From Nicotiana tabacum (Eukaryota; Streptophyta; Magnoliopsida; Solanales; Solanaceae), in the NCBI RefSeq assembly GCF_000715075.1, contig NC_134082.1:98062399-98126398 (forward strand): 64,000 nt of DNA. The letters are read 5' to 3'. Both the position numbers and the translations under genes were made by a program. Positions 49,011-60,495 of this stretch are shown here, piece by piece. Position 1 is the first letter of the stretch, and the number at the start of each line of letters is the position of its first letter. The notes beneath the pieces were generated by a model. It was not told the DNA's origin. It saw only the letters and a program-made list of their open reading frames with translations, and did not search any database.

Positions 49011-50448
49011 ACCAATTCATCCGGTTAGCATTCACTATTTTGAACAAAATATTCTTTATCTCACGGTTGGAGACTTTCAATTGACTGCTAGCTTGTGGAT
49101 GATAGGGAGCCGTGACTTTATGAGTAATACAATACTTGCCAAATAAAGTGTCGAAAGCCTTGTTGCAAAAATGTGACCCCCCATCGCTTATAATAGCCCG
49201 CGGGTACCAAACCTTGTAAAAATATTCTTTTTCAAGAACGCCACCACACTTCTCGCCTCATTGTTGGGTAAAGCAACGGCCTCAATTTATTTGGACACAT
49301 AATCAACCGCGATCAAGATGTAGGTGTTCAAAAATAACTCACAAAAGGACCATGAAGTCAATACCCACACATCAAAGATATCAATCTCCAAAATGGTAGT
49401 GAGAGGCATTTCATTTTTATTTGAGATTCCACTGGCCCGCTGACATTCATCACATCTTTTCACTAGCTCACTAGCATCCTTGTAAAGAGTAGGCCAATAG
49501 AAACTGCAACTTAGCACTTTGGCTATCGTCCTTGCAATAATGACATTCAGTAAGAATTACACCTTGATCTTCTTCTTGTACACATATTCTAATCATCCCA
49601 TCCATACAAATCAGAAAAAGGTATGGTTCATCCCAATAATAATCTTGACAATCCTGTTTCAGCTTCTTCTTTTGGTTTGAAGAAAACTCATCCGGGATGA
49701 TTTCACAAACAAGGAAATTTGCTAGATCTATGAACCATGGCACCTCTTTCATTAAAATATCCAAGATTTTTTCATCGAGTAAGGAGTCATTGATTTCAAG
49801 GCAACCATGCAGACTCCCCTCCTCCTCCTCCAAACAAGACAAGTGGTCCGCCACTTGATTTTCACTCCCTTTTCTATCTTTGATGTCAATATCAAACTCT
49901 TGCAACAAAAGAACCCATCTCATCAACCGAGATTTGGAATCTTTCTTGCTCATACGATAACAAAGTGTCGCGTGATCCGTGTGGACAATGACCTTTGCAC
50001 CTATCAAGTACGGGCAAAGCTTGTCTATTGCAAAAACAATGGGAAGGAGATCTTTCTCCATAACGGTGTAGTTGACTTGGACACTATTCATGGTCTTACT
50101 AGCATAGTAGATCAGTTGAAAAATATTGTTGATATGTTGCCCCAAAACAGCCCCAACCGCTACGTCACTTGCATCACACATGAGTTCAAAAGGGACACTC
50201 CAATTTGGAGCAGTGATAATGGGAGTAGTTGTCAACTTGAACTTTGACAATTTAAAAGCTCTCATGCAATCATCATTGAAGTTAAACTTAGCATTTTTCT
50301 CAAGAAGCTTGCATAACGGGTTCACCACCTTAGAGAAATCTTTGATGAAACACCGGTAAAACCCCGTGTGGCCTAAGAAACTCCGCACACCCTTCACCGA
50401 AGTTAGAGGTGGAAGTTTAGATATCACCTCAATCATTGCCTTGTCAAC
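49011..50448 (-). pseudogene. Element D RNase H and N-terminal/central integrase
   Basis: An open stretch (49471-50436) gives the RT thumb ([20 protein letters not shown]), RNase H ([17 protein letters not shown] with the catalytic Asp, [27 protein letters not shown]) and the linker [19 protein letters not shown]. After a frame change, integrase follows: [10 protein letters not shown] and CDECQRASG (zinc-binding), then AVDYVSK, a stop, and a SDGGSHFCNKAFDTLF patch near 49180 holding a catalytic Asp. Element C interrupts the core at 49010; the remainder is at 15384-15820. Confidence 0.88.
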
Positions 50449-51633
50449 TTAAATTCCATTCTTTGAGACTTTGTGGCCAAGGACCATGTCTTCCTCGACC
50501 ATGAAATGAAACTTCTCCCAATTGAGCACCAAATTTGTTTCTTCACATTTTTCCAACACCTTATCTAAATTTGAAAGACAATCATCAAAAGAATCTCCAA
50601 CCACCAAAAAGTCATCCAAAAAAAACATCAAGGTAGTCCTCCACCATGTCCGTGAAGATAGCCATCATACACCTTTGAAAAGTCGGCGGTGTATTACACA
50701 AACCAAATGGAATCTGCTTGAAAGAAAAAGTACCATAGGGACATGTAAAGGCTATTTTCTTTTGATCCTCCGGAGCAAAAAAATTTGGTTGTAGCCTGAA
50801 TACCCATCAAGAAAGCAATAGAAAGCATGGTCGGCCAATCTATCAAGCATTTGATCTAATAAGGGAAGTGGAAAATGATCCTTCCTTGTGACTTTGTTGA
50901 GCTTATGATAGTCCATACACACTCTCCAACCAGTCACCGTTCTTGTAGGAATAAACTCATTCTTTTCATTGGTAACCACCTTCATGCCTCCCCTTCTTCG
51001 GGACACATTGAACCGGAGAAGTACATGCACTATCGGAGATGGGGTAGACAACCCCGGCATCCAACCACTTCATAATCTCCTTTTTGACAACTTCTTGCAT
51101 ATCCTCATTGGGTCTCCTTTGATTTCAATATATGGTTTGGCGCCTTCCTCCAAGTTGATTTTATGCATGCAAAATGCGGGGTTTATCCCCCAATAATCCG
51201 CCAATGTCCACCAAATAGCCTTCTTCCTTTTTTGTAGCATTGCCAATGTAGAATCTACATGCACGTTAGTTAAAGAAGAGGAAAGAATAACCAGTAAAGT
51301 ATAACAAGGGCCAAGAAATTTATACCGAAGATGTGGAGGCAATGGCTCCAAGGTAGAAGGATATTCAATAGAGGGATTTGACGGAGGAGTTATCCTATTT
51401 TCAAGATCCAAAGATAATTTCCGGGGTGCATAATTGTATGACCCCATTCCTTGATAAGAGTTCACACATTCTATGAAGCCATCCATCTTATCATCATCAA
51501 AGTTGAGTTAGACGGCCTCCAACATATCACCAACATTGATCATAGCACACGTACCATCAACAATAACATTGGTCACCAAGTCCACAAAAGAGCATACATC
51601 ATTGCTATTTGGTTACCACATGGACTTACACAC
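50449..51633 (-). pseudogene. Element D reverse transcriptase
   Basis: The minus strand shows a pol linker (51070-51486; PSTLEPLPPHLRYKFLG, KAIWWTLADYWGINPAFCMH), then RT: VTGWRVCMDYHKLNKVTRKD, HFPLPLLDQMLDRLA, FLDGYSGYNQI and, after a short frame disturbance near 50755, the catalytic patch MFFLDDFLVVGDSFDDC (about 50580-50631), in which LDD replaces the usual VDD/MDD form. A stop lies at 50449. The segment 51487-51633 carries the end of the protease linker, interrupted by stops. Confidence 0.87.
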
Positions 51634-51642
51634 ATGGAAAAC

Positions 51643-52285
51643 TCGAGGTGTGCATTCAAATCGGTTTATCGATTATTTGTTATCGGTTTATCGATTTATC
51701 GATTTCGAAATTTTCCTTATCGAGTTATCGATTTTGATTTCGATTTTGTCCTCTTCGGTTATCGGTTTATCGATAAACTGATAAGATATACTAAAAAGAC
51801 AAAAAAAAAAATTACCCTTATTCTATAATACTCTTCTCTTTACCCTAAGTCCCTAACCCTATTATTTTCTTTACCACATTTAAGGAATGATCATATTTAA
51901 AGCTCAAGGGAATGAAGTTCAAATTAATGAAAAACAGAATTAGCTGTGATGGTGTATTTTTTTTATATCGTTGGAGTGTTGTTGGCATACATTTGATCCC
52001 TTACTTTAGTTTCGTTGCATGTGCTTGTTGACATAATTTTTATGTTATAAACAGTGTTTGTCTTATTTTAGCTTCTTTTTATCCATACTAGTTAGGCGTG
52101 TTTATAGCGATATACTTTCCGTGAAATCCCACAAATTTTCTTATTGGTGTAATCGATAACCGAATCGATAAGCCCCAAAAATTGATAAATCAAAATCGAA
52201 AAAATTGAAACCTTATTGAAATCATAATGATAAGCAAATGTACAAATTGATAATCGATAAGGGTCAAAATCGAATGCACACCACT
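51643..52285. mobile_element. Small non-autonomous terminal-inverted-repeat transposon (MITE-like)
   Basis: A 643-bp insertion is bounded by a 9-bp direct duplication ATGGAAAAC (51634-51642 and 52286-52294). Its ends, GGTGTGCATTC and GAATGCACACC, are inverted repeats. Internally both halves are full of (A)ATCGATAA / TTATCGATT words in opposite orientation, so the inverted repeats extend imperfectly for about 130 bp. It encodes no protein. A 9-bp duplication points to the Mutator superfamily; hAT (8 bp) is the alternative if the boundary is shifted. It lies in element D between protease and RT. Confidence 0.85.
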
Positions 52286-52945
52286 ATGGAAAACCACCTT
52301 TTCATCACCAACTTGGGAGGTAAGTTCTCCAGCTTCTACATTACAAAGAGACTTCCCCATAGCGAGGAAAGGTCTTCCAAGAATAATCAGTACCTTATAA
52401 TCAACTTCACAATCTAGAATGACAAAATCCGCTGGAAGAATGAATTTATCAATACGAACCAATACATCTTTAATCACTCCCAATGGTCTCTTCATAGTGA
52501 GATCAGCCATTTGCAATCTCGTAGAGGTGGGCCTTGGCTGCCCAAATCCCAAAGTCTTGAAAACCTAATAGGGAATCAAATTGATACTTGCCCCAAGATC
52601 ACAAAGAGCTTTAGCAAACTCGGTACTTCCAATTGTACAAGGAATCATGAAAGCATCGGGATCCTATAACTTAGGAGCCATTGAATGCACAATTGCAGTC
52701 ACTTGATGAGTGACTTTGATAATTTCAAAATTTATTGACTGCTTCTTTGTCACGATATCCTTCATAAACTTTGCAGAACCAGGTATTTATTCCAAAGCGT
52801 CAACTAAAGGCACATTGATTGAGAGACTCTTCATCATTTGAATGAACTTCTTGAATTGAGTCTTGCCATTTTGTTTGGCAAGTCTTTGAGGGTATGGAGG
52901 TAGAGGTTTAGGCAATAGTGCCTTAGCCTTTTGCACTACCGGCTT
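52286..52945 (-). pseudogene. Element D protease
   Basis: Minus-strand fragments include the catalytic [12 protein letters not shown] region (about 52550-52620), MADLTMKRPLGVIKDVLVRI, FVILDCEVD and LIILGRPFLA (about 52340-52450), the order expected for Athila-like retropepsin. Stops occur in the upstream part (about 52563, 52670, 52790). Confidence 0.83.
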
Positions 52946-54755
52946 CAGTATATTAATAATGTGATTCCTGGATGGTTTACCTCCTCTTGAGTCTCTTCCA
53001 CACTATCATCAATATCAATCTGAACTTCATCATTTGATTGCACCACATTGTTCGGGACATCTTCTTCTTGTATCACTTTCTCATCATCCACAAGTTGCTT
53101 TTGACTTGAAGTGGGTACATTCCAACCTCTTCCACTTCTTGTATTAATAGTCATGACATGCCCCGTGTTGTTTCCACCCTTTGGGTTTACTATCCTGTCA
53201 CTTGGTAGTGCCCCCTTAGGACGAGAATTTAGAGATTGAGATATTTGCCCCTTTGAACTTCTATGTTGCGGATTGATGTGTTATGTGAGGCAAGTTGTCA
53301 TCCCAATCGGCATTCTTTTCCATCATTTACTTGAACATGTTCTCAATATTCCCCATCTCATTATTTGAAGAACTTGGACCATGGGAAGGATAAGGAGGAG
53401 TGTTGTCCAATTGTTGATACATCGGCAGCATTTAAAAAGCCGACCCCCGATTGCCTTGATTATTGTTCCATCCGCCTTGATTGTTACCTCCCCCCACCCC
53501 AAATTTACTTGATTATTACCACTCCAAATTCTTTGATTGTTGTTGTTATGCAAATTCCGTTGATCATTGACACCACTCCAATTTCCTTGGTTGTTAGAAT
53601 TCCAATTGCCTTGCTTGTTTTGATATCACCATTGTTGTTGGTTTAGGCCTTGGAAGTTGTTTCGTTTCCCTTGAAAGTTGTTCACATATTTCACCTCCTC
53701 TTCTTGTTCATTGTAAGAATCATCTTGATCAAAACCACTATCATCTTGCACATAATTCTCCATTCGATGTTGCACTTGTGGACCCTTGGTCCTTCTTTTG
53801 TTCACCATCATGTTCACTCCCTCCATAGCATTGACTTGCTTAGGATTTTGCACTTGTTGAAGTTGAGCCTTTGCTAATTAATTCATGGTGGTAGTCAATT
53901 CGGCAATGGCTTGTCCATGGTCATGTAACTCTTTGTGAAGGTGGATCACGTTTGGATCACCTTGTGGAACATTAGCTCGGGATTGCCATATTGATGATGT
54001 TTCTGCCATTTCATCCAAGATCTCACATGCCTTCGCATAAGGTGTAGTCATGAAATTCCCACCAACAAGTTGATTCACTACACATTGGTTGGTTGTGTTA
54101 ATCCCACGATAGAAAGTTTGTTGAACATATTCTCCGGCATATCTATGTTGGGACATTCCTTAACGATTGTTCTATACCGTTCCCATATCTCATGTAGTGT
54201 TTCATTTGGCTCTTGGTCGAGTGCCAAAATCTCATCCTGAAGTGTAGCCATGTGCCCCAGAGAGAAGAAATTAGAAATAAACCTTTCTGCCAACTCATCC
54301 CAAGTGTGAATGGAATGGTTTGGTAAGCGTTCCAACCAATCTAAAGCTTTCCTCCATAGAGAGAAGGGAAAAAGCCTTAGCCTCAATGCATCCTCGAAGA
54401 CATTTATCTGTTTTGTCCCCCAACAATTGTCCACAAACCCCTTCAAATGTTTTTCTACATTTTAACTTGGAGCGCCTGTGAAGAAACCTTGTTGCTCTAG
54501 AAAAGTGAGCATCACATTGGTGATTTGAAAGTTGCCCGCCCTAATATGGGAAGGGACAATTGCAATAGAATATCCTTTCTTGGATAACATCCGGTGTAGA
54601 GCCGCTCGTGGGGGAGTTGGGGGTGGAACAAGGACATTGGCATGAGGCACTCTGCCTCTTCTATTGGCTTGAGGTTCAAGAGGAACCTTATCAACTTGGT
54701 CATCCTCTACATCCACATCCCCCAAAGCAATATTTTCGAGCTCATTGTTTTCCAT
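52946..54755 (-). pseudogene. Element D gag
   Basis: A plausible ATG at 54755 begins a frame ending in a stop at 54462. The same frame resumes at 54446 (RLRLFPFSLWRKALDWLERL, WDELAERFISNFF, NETLHEIWERY), which is the Athila-type capsid core. A frame change near 54150 leads to a QQTFYRGINTTNQ and FMTTPYAKACEILDEMAE segment, then an Asn/Gln-rich stretch (53320-53850) with repeated N-QGNW-like words, and finally MTINTRSGRGW (about 53120-53154) before the protease. No zinc knuckle is evident. Confidence 0.85.
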
Positions 54756-54852
54756 GGTTGTACCTACAAGTTCTCAAACAAGTTAGTAACATGGAAAGAA
54801 AATAAGATACTCTAAAAATACACCGAAATATATAGCTAACACTATTTTTTAA

Positions 54853-54871
54853 CTCTTCGGCAACGACGCCA
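54853..54871 (-). promoter_or_regulatory. Primer-binding site of element D
   Basis: Minus strand TGGCGTCGTTGCCGAAGAG. It closely resembles TGGCGCCGTTGCCGGGGA, the tRNA-Asp-complementary site typical of Athila-like elements, with a few transitions. Confidence 0.75.
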
Positions 54872-54879
54872 AAAATTTA

Positions 54880-56446
54880 TCACGTCCAAAGCACACCTCA
54901 AAAGATATATGAAATGATTGTATATAATAATAGAAACCCAACTAAGAGTCGGGGTTGAATCCACAAGGAGCTAAGATGGGAGTTAGGGGGATATATTTCA
55001 ATTGAGTAATTGGATTATCTATATTGCACTTCCACAACAAGGAATTGTTTACTCTTTCTAATGTTACTCTAATGATTGCAAAATAAAGAAAGAAAACTAA
55101 AGATATTTGTTTTTAATGTTTTTCCAAATGGATAAAAAGCCTAGGGCTGTGACCATGACCTAAGTTTTTGCCTAATGAGATAAAGACTTTAATGCTTGTT
55201 ATGTTGATTGGGGTGTATTATAGCTCTCAACTCTAAACTACCCACTCAATACCTCTCGGTCAAAGAGTGGTTTTGCCCAATTTGGCTTTCTCAAGACCAA
55301 ATGGGTATCACCCAAAAATAGTTGATAAGAGCTCTAGTCGGGTTATGACTATCTCTTGGTTGAACACTTTAATTGGGATGATCAATCTCTCAATTGACCC
55401 AATTCCTTGTTAGCTAAGTTATCCTAGACTAGGTCTCTCTTTCTCAAGTAGAGACTAAGTCAAATAGGCATGAATCAATGTTTGCAATCATTAATTCTAT
55501 TATTGAAGAAAAATAAGGTAAATAATCAACACCCAATCTTAAAAAAACACTAAATTAATCACCTATAAGGTATACACACTAGGGTTGGGTCATAATCCTA
55601 GTAGAAGTCTAGCTACTCATGATAGAAATTACAGAAATAGAGAAGAAAAGCTAATTAAACTCATCATGGGAGATTAAAATAAAGAAATCCAATGTTAAAA
55701 TACCAAAATAATGTAAAACATCCTAAAGTAGTAAAGAAAAAACGTCTACAGTAGCTTCAGATATTCAAAACTTGACCTAATTTTGTGAAACTCGTCTATT
55801 TATACAAGGCTGAAAATCTTGGACAAAAATGCCCCTCGGGAGGTTCTGCGGCCACACAATTCCATGTGCAGTCCACATATTTCATCATCTGGCAGGAACT
55901 ATAGTTCTGCAGCTGCACATTTCTGAACCGCGGCTGCGAGTCATTCTTTTGTGGCCGCACATTTCTGGACTGCAGCTGCAAGGCAACACTTCTACGATCC
56001 GCACTATTAGCACTGTGGCTGCAAGGCACTCTTCTGCAGCCGCACAAAAATCTTGTGTGGTCCGCAATTCACAGAAGCTCTTGGACTTGGTCTTTTTCAT
56101 ACTCTCTGATTTTCGACTCTTAGCCCAGCTTTGCGGCCGCACAATTCATGTGCAGTCCGCACTTTACACAAATGTCAATTAAATTTTTCCTTTTTTGTTT
56201 GCGGTCGCAGATGGAATTCTGCGGCCTCAGAATTCCATCTATAGACCGCACATTTGTGCTTCTGCGTCCTTTATTGCATTATGCTTCAGATACTCCTTTT
56301 TGAGTTGAATTTCATCAAGGAAGACCAACTTCCAGCATTCCTGCAATTTAGTATAGTTTCATTAGTTTCGGGAATACAATTCAATGCTTTTAGAATAAAA
56401 CAAAAGCTAAAAGGCGCTAATAAGCAGTTAAAATCCCCACTTATCA
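54880..56446 (-). repeat. Element D 5' LTR (left edge approximate)
   Basis: On the minus strand it begins TGATAAGTGGGG (right edge 56446) and runs to just before the PBS. The U3 part (55845-56260) is rich in GCGGCCGC and CCGCACA words. A TATA box (GTATAAATAG, 55797-55804) lies about 640 nt into the LTR, followed by about 0.9 kb of R/U5. I could not fix the CA end exactly. Confidence 0.7.
55797..55804 (-). promoter_or_regulatory. Candidate TATA box of element D 5' LTR
   Basis: Minus strand TTGTATAAATAGACG downstream of the CpG-rich U3. Confidence 0.6.
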
Positions 56447-58576
56447 GATGGTTCTATTAGCTCTATTGGGTGATTTTGGACTTAAGAGTGTATCCGAATT
56501 GTGATTTGGAGGTCCGTAATTGAAAAAGACTTGAAATGGCGAAAGTTGGAAATTTAGAAGTTTGACCAAGAGTGGACCTTGTGGTTAACAGGCTCAGATT
56601 GGAGTTCTGCAAGTTGGAGTAGGTTCGTGGTATTATTTGTGACTTGTGTGCAAAATGTGGGGTTAATCGGACGTGATTTGATAGTTTCGGCATCGAATGT
56701 AGAAGTTAGAAGTTCAAAAGTTTATTAGGCTTTAATCGATATGCGATCGTGGTTTTAGCATTGTTTGATGTGATTTGAAGGCTCGACTAAGTTTGTACGA
56801 TATTTTGGGACTTAATGGTATATTTGGTTGAGGTCCCGACTGAATTTCAGATGGTCAACGAATCAATTTTGGACTTGGTGTTATGGCTGAAGATTTTTTG
56901 GTGTCTGTATTTGGTTTCCTTATACATGATCGCGTGGTCTGGACCGTGATCACCTAGGCTTATTTGGGAAGTGGTGATTTTACTCTACGCATGTGCGAGA
57001 TGGGGTATGCATTCCCGTAGGTTGGGCCAGGAAGTGCATCGCGGACGCGTGGGCATAGCCGCATTCGCGAAGAGGAGGTGAGGCAGCTGGGGTTCACGCG
57101 CGTTGTTCTATGCGAACATGTGGGATGTCTGTGATCGCGTAGGCCTGGGAAGCCTGTGTTTCACATTTGTGTGTGTTCTTGTGCAGTTGTGTAGAGGATT
57201 TTCTGGGGGTAGTGAAGGTTGTGCTTCGCGATCGCGAAGATTTTCCCACGATCACGAAGAAAGGTTATCTAGGCAGATTTAAACATTTCAAAACGAGGGT
57301 TTGAGTTCATAAACAAATTGTATTTTTGAAGCTCGGTGGGAGGCGATTCTTGCAGAGATTTTCAAGTGGGTGATTGGGGTAAGTGATTCTTACCTAGTTT
57401 TGGTTAATTTTCATGTTTATGTTTTTTATTTCATCATTAAATTAGTGATTTGGGGTGAAAAATTGGGGGAAAATATAAAGTTCTTAGGCCGAATTTTGAG
57501 GTTTTGATCGAGATTTTAGTATCAGATTTGAGTAATTTTGGTATGAGTGGACTCGTGGTCGAATGGGTGTTCAGATTTTATAACCTTTACCCAATTTCGA
57601 GACGTGGTCCCCAAGGCCAATTTTTGAGTTGACTTTTTGACATTTGATTAAGAGCTTAGTATTTTCTTGTGGAATTAATTCCTTTAGCCCATATTGATTA
57701 TATCGAATTGTTTGTGGCTAGATTCGAGGCATTCGAAGGTCGTTTAGCGAGGCAAGGGCATGTTGGAGTAGAGATTTTTGCGGAGTGACACTTCTAAACT
57801 TTGGTCTGAGGGTGCGAAACCCCGAATTTTGTGTTATGTGACTGGTGTTGAGGTGACGCGCATGCTAGGTGACTGGCGTGTGGGCATGCACCTTAAAAAC
57901 TGTGACTTGGTCGATTCCATAGAATTGTATAGTTGATTTATCTTGTCGTTATTCGTATTTTCATCATGTGATAAAGTAATTGAGCTGTCAATCATGCTAG
58001 AAATCATGTTTAGGCTATATGCTGGTACTGTTGGGACCAACAACGGTTGTTCCTTGTCGTTGAGTTAATTGTTTAATTCCAGTCAAGTACTTAGTCGTAT
58101 GTGTCATTCATATCATATCCCCGTCTCTATTATTGCACATTGTCACATCTCGTATCATTAATTGGGGCTGCTTAGTTTGAGCGTTGTGAGCCCGAGACAC
58201 TGGAGAGATTGATGACTGAGCGAGGCCGATGACCTGATTATGAGTGATATTTATGAGATCGGGTTGCACGTTGTAGCATGTTTTTATTTATTTATGCATG
58301 GATCTGCTTTATTATATCGCTTGGACTAAAGGAGCCCCTCCAGAGTCTGCACACCCACAATGAGCGCAGTTGATTTATATTGAAGGATGGATCTTCCCTG
58401 GGCATGGATCTTGTCCGAATTATTTATATTTGGGGTTGGATTTTCCCTGGGCTAGATTGGCATATACAGTACTGAGTGATTGAGTACTCTGAGAGTGAGA
58501 GTACGCGAGGCGTCCATTATAATGCATCACATACAGCATGCACAGTGGCACATAGATATAGAAATGTCATATCCCC
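56447..58576 (+). repeat. Element E: Tekay-type LTR, left visible part (plus strand)
   Basis: Plus-strand text resembles the reverse complement of element C's LTR (for example TTTCGAGACGTGGTCCCC and GAGTTGACTTTTTGACAT near 57590-57650) and has a CpG-rich palindrome cluster (TTCGCGATCGCGAAGA, 57227-57262). It starts inside the LTR, because element D is inserted at 56446/56447, and stops at 58576 where F is inserted. No gag-pol of this element is in the window. Confidence 0.75.
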
Positions 58577-59294
58577 TGTCGTGCCCCCTTTTTCTCGCAA
58601 AATCGGGTTTCGACATTTTGGGACAACTCCTTTCCTTTTGGGATTGGGTAAGAGATTTGAAGATTCGCCACCTAACGGATTGAGGTGCATTAGGGCACCT
58701 AAGCAAATAACTCATGAAACCAGTTTACATCACCAGAGATTGGGTAAGGGCTCGTAATTACCTTGAGGGAAAGATGTTAGGCACCCCTTGATGTCCACAA
58801 CGGTGGGTCCCAGCCAAACTCAATTAAGCGAATCAAACTTTACAGGCAAGTTAAACAATTTAAAAGAAATAGATAATTACTTCAAAACAAGAATTAAAGG
58901 GGTCCTACATTTTTTAGCCTAAAGGATCATTTCCATACAATACTTGGTAACTTTTCCCAAATTAGGGTGTCACGCATAGCATTAGCGCACAGGTCATCAT
59001 CTCCTTTACTATCCAATTATTATCTTTCAGTTATTACGTAAGTGTTCTAATAACTTCTAGTGCGTACCTTATGCATGCAATACCCGTCCCTTACCTATGG
59101 TCCTGGAGGTGTTTAAGAACTCTACTTTGGATAGTTCTAGACTCACTTATGTTGCTTAAAAATGAGAAAGCTAAGCAACAAACAAAAATTCAAATAGGAC
59201 TGTCATGTAAGAAGCAAATAAAGGCTCATGTTAACTTTCACAAGTAAACAGCAAATGCAAGCAGTTCGAACAGAAAATTTTATCAATTTAAGAC

Positions 59295-60115
59295 ACTATA
59301 GGCAGGATATCTAGATGAGCATAAACAAAATATAACATAACAACTTTATTAAAGAGAGCAACAGTACCTATTAGTTTGCCTACTAATTTTTTGTTAATAT
59401 TCTGAATCTAGGCATGTTCCAAGTAGCAAAAAATTACAGTTTTTAGACCCAGAATTCTTAATTACCCTATAGGCTTGCCTAAGTGAGGACCAGAGCAGAA
59501 TCCTATAGGCATGGTATCTAAAACTGTTAATTAACGACTACAGTTTATAAACTAGTTATTGATTTTAACAAACAGGTTTTTATCTCTTTAGATCCTATAG
59601 ACATGCTTTCTAATTTACAGAATCAATTAGCTCCTATAAACATGATTTCTAGGTGTTGGGACTGATTTATTCATTTCCTATAGACATGATATCTAAATTG
59701 CATAAACAGATTTTATATCCTACAGACACGATATCTAAATTGCAGAAACTGATTTTAAATTCCCTATAGGCATGATATCTAAATTGCATAAATTGATTTT
59801 TTATATATATCTCATAAGGCATGATTTCTAAGTGTTGACTTGATTTAAACTCCTAAGGAAAGTTCAGTAATTTACACAAAGAAGATCTTATATACATGAT
59901 CTCTAATGCACATTGAGATTGAGAATATGCATAAAACATGGATTCTTGATGCAGAATTGACAAACAAACTATAGGCAGGATTTCTAGGATGTCAAGTATG
60001 AAACTCCAGATTTCAAATAGTGGGACAAGATCCTGTAGACATAATTTCTAATGGTATGCACATAAAGAATCACAACAACCTACAGACATGGTTTCTACCC
60101 AAACCTGACAAGGAT
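59295..60115. repeat. Degenerate interspersed repeat in F, core CCTATAGACATGATTTCTAA
   Basis: About a dozen copies of CCTATAG(A/G)CATGATATCTAAAT or close variants are spaced irregularly by 30-110 bp. TAGA and TCTA form an inverted repeat around 7 nt. The copies are more diverged than those in element A's array. Confidence 0.75.
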
Positions 60116-60329
60116 ATATAAAAAATCCCTCCCCAACTTTTACTAATAACTCTATATCTGTTTTTATAAGGATTGTTACATTATTACAGACTAATATGAA
60201 TGAATTACATAATACTATCTATTACACTATAGGGAGTCTTAGCAGGCCCAATATCAACCTGGAAACCAGGCCTTCAAGCAAAGCAAGTCTGAAGCATACA
60301 GGCAGTCCATCCACGATACACAAAACTGG

Positions 60330-60495
60330 GCTTCTGGTGCGTCAAAGTTCCCAAGGGCCTTAGGGACCCCGGCCAATGCTCACACCAGAACCTTTCTCAA
60401 AGAAACAGTTTGTAAGAGATTGGAAGACCAGCCCCAATGTGTCAAAGTTCGGAGGAGTCTCAAGAACCCTAGGAAGTGCTCACACTGGGGGTGGT
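60330..60495. repeat. Short direct duplication in F
   Basis: Two copies share GTCAAAGTTC, then AGGACCCC- or AAGAACCCT-like text, and TGCTCACAC, about 90-110 bp apart. Confidence 0.5.

Larger units (their letters stand above)
14375..56446 (-). mobile_element. Element D: Athila-like Ty3/gypsy retrotransposon, split by A, C and a small DNA transposon
   Basis: The minus-strand order is 5' LTR (about 54880-56446), PBS (54853-54871), gag, protease, RT, RNase H, integrase. Element C is inserted inside the integrase; the reading context on both sides of C fits together across the duplicated CTTGG. The small inverted-repeat element at 51643-52285 separates protease from RT. The gag region, the CDLGAS-type protease and the tRNA-Asp-like PBS fit the Athila lineage. 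All domains carry frameshifts or stops. The 3' part continues from 15820 to about 14375, where element A is inserted; the outermost 3' end would lie beyond the window start. Confidence 0.8.
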
